From positions 1 through 64,000 of the forward strand of contig DASXUJ010000075.1 in assembly GCA_036504895.1 (NCBI GenBank): a DNA stretch of 64,000 nucleotides. The letters are read 5' to 3'. Position numbers and translations under genes: made by a program. The stretch's first letter is position 1; each line of letters starts with the position of its first letter. The notes under the pieces are model-generated. The model worked only from the letters and a program-made list of their open reading frames with translations, had not been told where the DNA came from and did no database searches. Of the stretch, positions 58,153 to 64,000 are shown piece by piece. The DNA is from Syntrophorhabdaceae bacterium. Its GTDB lineage: Bacteria > Desulfobacterota > Syntrophorhabdia > Syntrophorhabdales > Syntrophorhabdaceae.

Positions 58153-61100
58153 TCAATCGAATTCTATCTTGTAGAAAAGACCGACCCCGCTTTGCGTCCC
58201 TGTCTGGCTCTGTAATTCCCAGCGTTTGGAAAGGGTAAGCCTCATGGTCACGAGGTTCTCATTGGACAGCACGGACCTTCCCAGACTGACGTAGAGGCGG
58301 GGGGTAAGATATTTTCCGACCGTCACGAGGGACTGGGTGGTCGTGCTCGTCTGAAGGGACCCGGTTTGGGTTTGCCCTGTCTGCATCTGTCCCGTTTGTC
58401 CGAGGGTCGGAATGGTTTGGGTGGTCGTGGTCGACTGGACAGGCCTGGTTTCAATGCCCAGGGTATCTATCCCGAGGTAGCTCTGGAGCCGGTCTTTTAA
58501 AGAGGTGGACTGGCTTTTCGGGAGAAGGGCCTCCGCGGCCTGGATCAGGAGAGCAGTCTCGGAGGTCCCCTGGAGAGGAGTGCCGAGGACCATATAGGAG
58601 AGGACGTCGGTATCCGCCATTCTGGGCCTCGAATAGAGATTGATTACGGGGGACTGGAGAGGGCCCGTCACGAGGACGCCTGCTTTGATCTCCGTGGGCC
58701 TCATCTCTCCCGCCCTCGTCTCGGACACTTTCCTGAGCGCCAATATATCGAGGGTGCCCGCCTCTACGGGGCCTCCGTCGAAAACGATCCTGCCCCGCTC
58801 GATATCGAGTTTTACCCCATAGGTGCGGTAATTGCCTTTCCTGATGTCGATCTCCCCTTTTGCCCGGATATCGTCGATCGACGTCCCCATAAGAAACACT
58901 TTACCCCCGAGGGCCGCGTTCACGCCCTCGGCAGCGATCGTGACCTTGTCGCCCATAATGATCTCGACCCCGCCGTCTACGGCAAAAGAGAAGGGCTTTC
59001 GGGCGGGGACGGGCCTGTCGATCACGCGCACATCGTGACTCGCCTTGACGACCTGGGTCTGCTGACTGTAGAGCGACGCCTCGGGAACCGTTACCGTCCC
59101 TCTCACAATAAGCTGCTCGGAAGTGCCGCTCATGCGCAGGTCGGGGTTTATCTGTACCCTGAGCTCGGGAAGGTAGACCGCCTGGAAATTCTTACCCGTG
59201 ATGGTGCCCTCAAATTCCTCTACTTTGAATGATTTGAGGCGGACGTTCCCCTTCCCCTCCATTTTACCGGCTCCCGAATGGATCTCGAGGGACGTGAGGG
59301 TAACGCGGTCTTCCGTAACCTCGGCGCGGGCGCTCACGTCCTTGAGCTCGACCCCTGCCGCCGGTAAGTAGGCGCCGGCCCCGGAGAGGATGAGATTCCC
59401 CTTAAGCCCCGGGCGCTGCCACGTGCCTGCAGCAGTCGCCTTGATGTCGAGGCGGCCGTGACTCTCCCTCACGAAACCGGGGAAAAACGCGGTAATCAAC
59501 CCCTTTTCCCTGATGGAGCCCGAGACGAGGAGGCTCACGGGACCATCCTTCTCCGCGGTTACCGGCAACCGGGCGGAAAGGGGAAGTTGAAAGGCGCCCT
59601 CCAGGCGACCGTAATCGGCGAGAGCCAGGGTCATTTCGCCGCGAAGGGAATTTCCACGCCAGGTCGCGTCCGCTTTGGCCGTCCGTATGGCGGCGGTCAT
59701 CACTCCCTGACCGCTCTTCCATGCAACGCTCCCGTTTTCGAGGCGAGTCTCCGCCCGCACATCGATCGATCTTTCCGGCAGTAGCCGTCCTTTCACCGTT
59801 CCGTTAAGGGAGCCCTTCAGGTTGACCGGAGCGGGCACGAAGGCCCTGGCCATCTGAAGGTCGAGAGATTCCCATGACAGCGAAAAACCCGCTGACCTGG
59901 GAAGATCGAGCCGGACGCCCTCACCCGAGGATGCCTCTCCCCAGATACGGCCCGTGGGTGAGAGCTTCACATCAATGGAGGAGGCGAGGCCATTAAGGTC
60001 CCAACGGAGGGAAGTATCGACCCGGGGGACCCCGATAAGGAGGCCGTCGGAGGAAAAGGCACCGGACCCATTAAGCCGGGCGGCTATGGATTGTACGTTC
60101 CCGCCGCGCCAGCGGGCCTCGAGGTTGCCTGAAACCTGTCCCGATACGGCGTCTCCTCCCTGTAAAAAGGGGCCGGCCCTGCCAAGGTCGATCCGGTCCC
60201 ACCGGGCGTCTACGAATCCTTCTTTCTTCTTCATATCAACATAAGCATTGAGCCTCAGCTTTTCATCCTTAACGCCCGCCAAAACTATAGGCTCGATAGA
60301 GATCGATTCACGGGAGAGGGAAAGGCGGGCAGGACCAACCAGATTGAATCCGCCGTGACGCGTATCACGGGCGGCAAGGCTTTTCATCTCGCCCGTCCAC
60401 TGCTCCTTCCTATATCCTCCCACAAAGGCTGCATCGAGGTCGCCTCCCTGCCATTGGGCACGGAGCTTGAGAAAATGGGCCGACTGCTTTCCCTCCAGAA
60501 GAGCGGAAAGACTCCTCAGGTTTAGAGTCTTGTAGGCTATACCCGTAAGCCCCGCAGCTGCCTTCATCGACCCATCGGTTCCCATGGAGATGTCCATTTT
60601 TACGGAAGAGAGCCGGAGATCGCGGGCCGAGATATTCCGGCCCTTGGCATTGACCGATCCCGCCCCTTTCCCGTCCTTCCATCGGCCCCAGCCCTCTGCA
60701 TTCACGGACCCCCCTGTTTCGGGCACGAAAAGGCCGAGGTCCCGGAGGGCGAGCTTGAACTCCAGGCGCTCCCGGAGGTTTCCTTGAGCCGAGACATCGA
60801 AACCGTCCCCATAGAGCCTGAGATGGGCGATGGAGAGGTTGTTCTCCTGCAGGCTCGCGTCTATAATACCCTGGACCGGCTTTTCCCTCACCATGCTTTT
60901 CAGGAGTATGGCCTTCACCGTAATCGCGGGAGCGCGCCCCTCGGTCACCCGGGCTTCTCCCGAGATGTCTGCATTTATTGCACCGCGCCAACCTTTCGCC
61001 ACAAGGGCGGGATTTATGTCTCTCGTCTTGAGTGTGGCGGAGACAATGGTCGTCCCTTCATCTTTGACCTCAATACGGCCCGTCACCCTCCCTTCGAGAA

Positions 61101-62160
61101 ATGCGCCCCTCGTGAGGTCAATCGTAACTTCTTTACCGGCGCCCTCGAAGGCGCCGCCGAGGGCGCCCTTCCAGGGTCCGTCTGTTTTATTCGAGAGGTC
61201 GAATTTCCCCTGGTATGCCGAGAGATTGCCCTGAATGTCGAGCTTTCCCGAGAGGGCGCGCAGGGGCTTCACCTCCCGCGACAGGTCAAGGTCCGCAAAA
61301 ACTACACCCGCCCGGCCTTCATAAGGCGCATCGAGGCGTACCGAGCCCTCTGCCCCGACCATCCCCTTTCTTCCCTCCTCCCGGATTTGGAGCCGTGAAA
61401 GGTCGACCCTCGCGGGGAGGGCACGAAAATGGCCCTTGATATCGAATATCCTGGCCGGCGAGAGAGTAACCCGGGCTTCCATGGGTCCGGCCATACCGTT
61501 ACTATTATCCCGGAGGAGCTGCGCCTTAAGGGCGACTCCGGTAAGGAGGCTGTCGCTCTTTACCGGCAAGAAGGAAAGGGAGGCGGTAAGGCGGGGCCGC
61601 TCGAAATTCCCTTCCACCTTGCCCGCGATCTCTCCCTCCGGCACCTTGCCTTTTAGCCCTGATATTTCAAGAATGCCGAAGCGCCAGGTAAGGGACGCGG
61701 CGACGCGGTCGATCCGGTAAGGCTCCTCCTCTCTCACCTGATATGAGATACGGTCGATCCGGAAATCACCGATCCATCCCTGAAGCCATGAAAGGCCCGA
61801 GGGGGGCTGGGGCCATTCGAGCCTCAGGGGCTCTTCCTTACTCCTGTCCTTAATCGCGATGTCCGATGCGGAGAGCTCGTTGATCACGATTCGCCTTGAC
61901 GCGATCAGCCAGGGATGCCAGCGGAGCACCATCTTTCCTACCGCCATATCTCCCGTATCCCATTCTATCCGGGTATTCCCCATGTCGATGCGGTCCCAGA
62001 GGCGGCCTTCGATCCGCGCGATTTCTATTTTCACGCCTGCCGCCCTTCCCGCCGTAATGATCAGCCATCGGGCCCCGGCAGTAGTCCCCAGGAGCCATGA
62101 AAGGGCGGCGCCTCCGATGCCGGCAAGGAGCAGGAGGATAAGGAGGATACGAACTCTCAT
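58153..62160 (-). CDS. tamB: TamB-like translocation and assembly module protein (DUF490)
   Basis: A 1335-residue protein of the TamB/AsmA-like bridge family. One N-terminal membrane anchor (ILLILLLLAGIGGAALSWLL) is followed by about 1100 residues of repeated beta-strands forming a periplasm-spanning groove. The C-terminal DUF490 domain contains GEIDIRKGNYRTYGVKLDIE and a final aromatic strand. A Q/T-rich stretch (near 1255-1290) interrupts it. It links inner and outer membranes for phospholipid transport or outer-membrane protein assembly. It overlaps the TamA gene by four bases. Confidence 0.93.
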   Translation of the reverse strand: MRVRILLILLLLAGIGGAALSWLLGTTAGARWLIITAGRAAGVKIEIARIEGRLWDRIDMGNTRIEWDTGDMAVGKMVLRWHPWLIASRRIVINELSASDIAIKDRSKEEPLRLEWPQPPSGLSWLQGWIGDFRIDRISYQVREEEPYRIDRVAASLTWRFGILEISGLKGKVPEGEIAGKVEGNFERPRLTASLSFLPVKSDSLLTGVALKAQLLRDNSNGMAGPMEARVTLSPARIFDIKGHFRALPARVDLSRLQIREEGRKGMVGAEGSVRLDAPYEGRAGVVFADLDLSREVKPLRALSGKLDIQGNLSAYQGKFDLSNKTDGPWKGALGGAFEGAGKEVTIDLTRGAFLEGRVTGRIEVKDEGTTIVSATLKTRDINPALVAKGWRGAINADISGEARVTEGRAPAITVKAILLKSMVREKPVQGIIDASLQENNLSIAHLRLYGDGFDVSAQGNLRERLEFKLALRDLGLFVPETGGSVNAEGWGRWKDGKGAGSVNAKGRNISARDLRLSSVKMDISMGTDGSMKAAAGLTGIAYKTLNLRSLSALLEGKQSAHFLKLRAQWQGGDLDAAFVGGYRKEQWTGEMKSLAARDTRHGGFNLVGPARLSLSRESISIEPIVLAGVKDEKLRLNAYVDMKKKEGFVDARWDRIDLGRAGPFLQGGDAVSGQVSGNLEARWRGGNVQSIAARLNGSGAFSSDGLLIGVPRVDTSLRWDLNGLASSIDVKLSPTGRIWGEASSGEGVRLDLPRSAGFSLSWESLDLQMARAFVPAPVNLKGSLNGTVKGRLLPERSIDVRAETRLENGSVAWKSGQGVMTAAIRTAKADATWRGNSLRGEMTLALADYGRLEGAFQLPLSARLPVTAEKDGPVSLLVSGSIREKGLITAFFPGFVRESHGRLDIKATAAGTWQRPGLKGNLILSGAGAYLPAAGVELKDVSARAEVTEDRVTLTSLEIHSGAGKMEGKGNVRLKSFKVEEFEGTITGKNFQAVYLPELRVQINPDLRMSGTSEQLIVRGTVTVPEASLYSQQTQVVKASHDVRVIDRPVPARKPFSFAVDGGVEIIMGDKVTIAAEGVNAALGGKVFLMGTSIDDIRAKGEIDIRKGNYRTYGVKLDIERGRIVFDGGPVEAGTLDILALRKVSETRAGEMRPTEIKAGVLVTGPLQSPVINLYSRPRMADTDVLSYMVLGTPLQGTSETALLIQAAEALLPKSQSTSLKDRLQSYLGIDTLGIETRPVQSTTTTQTIPTLGQTGQMQTGQTQTGSLQTSTTTQSLVTVGKYLTPRLYVSLGRSVLSNENLVTMRLTLSKRWELQSQTGTQSGVGLFYKIEFD

Positions 62161-63884
62161 AAAGCGAAACCGATACTGAAATGAATCCTGTAGCCGGGAC
62201 TCATGACGCCGAGCTGGCGGGCCACGTCCACCTCTATGGGGCCCACGGGGCTATAGTAACGGACCCCGAGGCCGGCGCCCTGGGCCAGATCCATTTGTGA
62301 GAAATCATTGAAGGCGTTTCCCGTGTCGTAAAAGGCGAGGATGCCCCAGTCCCGTCCCACCGCCCTCTCGAGCTGAAGGCTCGCGACGAAGAGGTTCTTC
62401 CCGCCCACCACATCTCCTAATTCGTCCTTGGGCCCTAAAGACTGATAGGTGTAGCCCCTCACACTCCGATCGCCTCCCGCGAAGAAGCGAAGGGGAATGG
62501 GGAGATCGCTCGTGGGATCGTTCTGGAGGGTAGCCGCCACCCTGGACCTGAGGAAGATGGAGAACCCGCCGGGCAGGGGCACGAGGACGTTTCCTTCGAG
62601 TATGGACTGAACAAAGGCGGTTTCCGAGCCGAATGCCGGATGGGTCGCCCGTAGCTCCGCCAGATAATAATAGCCTTTCGTCGGCCGCCTGAGGTCGTCG
62701 AATTGCCTGGCAGAGAAGCGAACGCCCGGATAGATGGAAAAGCTATTGGTGCTCTGGGTGCCGGCAAAGGAGTCTTCCTTCAGTGCTGTGACGAATACGC
62801 CGGCAAGCCTGCCCTTGCCGAGGCTCCACATCCTTTCCACCTCGAAGGAGGCGAACCGCGTGGTGTAGGTGAGCACGTCCTCGCGCAGGAACCTGAGGTT
62901 AAAGGAGGTGAGGCTCTTGGTATCCGTCGCGCCCGGAATAATATAGTTTGAGGAGATAGCCTGGAGCCGCTCGCTCAGATTCAGCTCCGAATTGAATTCA
63001 TGGCCCCTCTCGAGAACGTTTACGTCCCGGTACTGAAGGGTGAACCGGGGACCGAGGTCCGTGGTATATCCCCCGCCTATCCTGAGGCGTCTCCTCGGGG
63101 CCTGGGTGAGTCGTATCGTGACCGGCACCTGAAGCTCCTCCGCGGCAGTCCTGTCGGCTTCAATAAAGACATCCTTGAACCGGTCGGCGTTCTGGAGGTT
63201 GAGCTGGGTCTCCCCGATCTTTCGATTGGAAAAGATGTCGCCTTTATGGAAGGTGAGGAACCTCCTGAGGAAGGGCTCAGGATAGGTAGGCGCCCCCGTA
63301 AAAGCGACGGTCCCGAACTTGTATTGCGGGCCGGTCCGGAGGACGAGGTGGATCTCCGCCTCTTCCCTGGCAAGGGAGACCGTGACGGAATGGACGGGAA
63401 AATCGGCGCCGAGATAGCCGAGGTCAAGCGCGGCGGTGCGGAGGTCCCCTTTTGCCTTCTCGTATACGTCCTGCCTCAGTACATTCCCGATTTTGAGGGG
63501 GAATGAGGCCGCGAGAGCGGTGAGACTTCTTTCAGCGGCACCCGGTCCTTCGACCCGGACTTCCAGGGAGCTCACGGAAATATGGCTGCCCGGCGACACG
63601 GTTACAATGATGCGGTGCTTTCCTTCTTCCGAAACCTCCGATGCCTCTATATGGGATTTATAATATCCGAAAGGCTCGAGGGCCGACTGGGCTTTCGCAG
63701 GCACCTGGGTGATAAAATAGTCGAGCCATATCGTGTTTACTATCCCCTCTTTAGATACGAGTCCCGGCGGCATGGCGAGAGCCGCCTCCACATTCCGGAG
63801 AACATCGCCGGAGATGCCTTGTACCTCTACGGTCACCGAATCCGCGGCAGACTCGCGAAAAGAGAGGTGGAGACCGCAGAGCAC
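62157..63884 (-). CDS. tamA: TamA-like Omp85-family outer-membrane protein
   Basis: At least 575 residues: about three POTRA domains in the first 270 residues (VTVEVQGISGDVLRNVEAAL, HISVSSLEVRVEG, KFGTVAFTGAP) and a 16-stranded barrel ending in GYRIHFSIGFAL with a terminal hydrophobic residue. The Omp85 motif VRGY is seen in DRSVRGYTYQ. From the GTG at 63884 the signal peptide is too short; upstream codons KRRKIRFLFILGL complete one, and the frame stays open to the window edge, so the true start is earlier. It pairs with TamB. Confidence 0.92.
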   Translation of the reverse strand: MLCGLHLSFRESAADSVTVEVQGISGDVLRNVEAALAMPPGLVSKEGIVNTIWLDYFITQVPAKAQSALEPFGYYKSHIEASEVSEEGKHRIIVTVSPGSHISVSSLEVRVEGPGAAERSLTALAASFPLKIGNVLRQDVYEKAKGDLRTAALDLGYLGADFPVHSVTVSLAREEAEIHLVLRTGPQYKFGTVAFTGAPTYPEPFLRRFLTFHKGDIFSNRKIGETQLNLQNADRFKDVFIEADRTAAEELQVPVTIRLTQAPRRRLRIGGGYTTDLGPRFTLQYRDVNVLERGHEFNSELNLSERLQAISSNYIIPGATDTKSLTSFNLRFLREDVLTYTTRFASFEVERMWSLGKGRLAGVFVTALKEDSFAGTQSTNSFSIYPGVRFSARQFDDLRRPTKGYYYLAELRATHPAFGSETAFVQSILEGNVLVPLPGGFSIFLRSRVAATLQNDPTSDLPIPLRFFAGGDRSVRGYTYQSLGPKDELGDVVGGKNLFVASLQLERAVGRDWGILAFYDTGNAFNDFSQMDLAQGAGLGVRYYSPVGPIEVDVARQLGVMSPGYRIHFSIGFAL

Positions 63885-64000
63885 AAGACCGAGGATGAAG
63901 AGAAACCTTATCTTGCGGCGCTTTACGGAGGTTACGGATATACCCCCTTTCCCGGAAGACGAGGGGCCGCAGGAGCGTGGCGCGACAATGGGGTCAGCAT

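Overview
This window is chromosomal DNA of a Gram-negative, probably anaerobic bacterium. An outer membrane is implied by TamA/TamB, DegP, a LolCDE-type lipoprotein exporter and a CpxP/Spy-like periplasmic protein. Anaerobic or syntrophic metabolism is implied by a four-gene 2-oxoacid:ferredoxin oxidoreductase and a bacteriohemerythrin. The moderately high G+C, the gene style and the spermidine route fit a Desulfobacterota (old Deltaproteobacteria) lineage such as the syntrophic Syntrophorhabdus group; this assignment is inference, since no rRNA is present.

Layout. 1-14.9 kb: a DUF45 peptidase cut by the left edge, a beta-CASP metallo-beta-lactamase protein, HU, an alpha/beta hydrolase, an HDOD protein, an MFS exporter, a secreted subtilase, an M29 aminopeptidase, dodecin and a YbaK deacylase. 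15.2-18.2 kb: ferredoxin, alpha, beta and gamma subunits of a 2-oxoacid oxidoreductase plus an ACT protein. 18.4-22.7 kb: bacteriohemerythrin, an LprI-type protein, a glycosyltransferase and a three-gene membrane operon that includes a 35-residue microprotein. 22.7-32.5 kb: a minus-strand block with lolD-lolC/E-lysS, rimO, a DUF2400 protein, a cupin, a UbiA prenyltransferase and a complete SsuABC-like importer. 32.8-38.8 kb: a site-2 protease, a VKOR-like protein, a HEAT protein, a sigma/membrane/CpxP module and a ThDP enzyme. 38.9-44.5 kb: an apparently complete arginine-to-spermidine pathway (pyruvoyl arginine decarboxylase, agmatinase, carboxynorspermidine dehydrogenase and decarboxylase) behind an XRE-cupin regulator. 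44.7-48.2 kb: tig-clpP-clpX and tRNA-Val/tRNA-Asp with clear promoters.

49.0-53.6 kb is an accessory island. It holds integron-type gene cassettes with a well-formed attC site, a HEPN-like/DUF5677 gene pair, scattered GGGACGTCC-type repeats, and an orphan, highly structured RNA with a long closing helix and an internal pseudoknot that resembles the HEARO (IscB/IsrB omega-RNA) class but has no nuclease gene beside it. 53.6-64 kb returns to the core style: an MFS exporter, a Phd/ParE toxin-antitoxin pair, DegP, TamB and TamA.

Two themes cross the window. Four secreted pentapeptide-repeat paralogues (A at 2.7 kb, B at 10.8 kb, C at 22.3 kb, D at 34.9 kb) share cysteine-bearing end caps. Three intergenic loci carry arrays of a 7-bp repeat of the AGTCNNT type.
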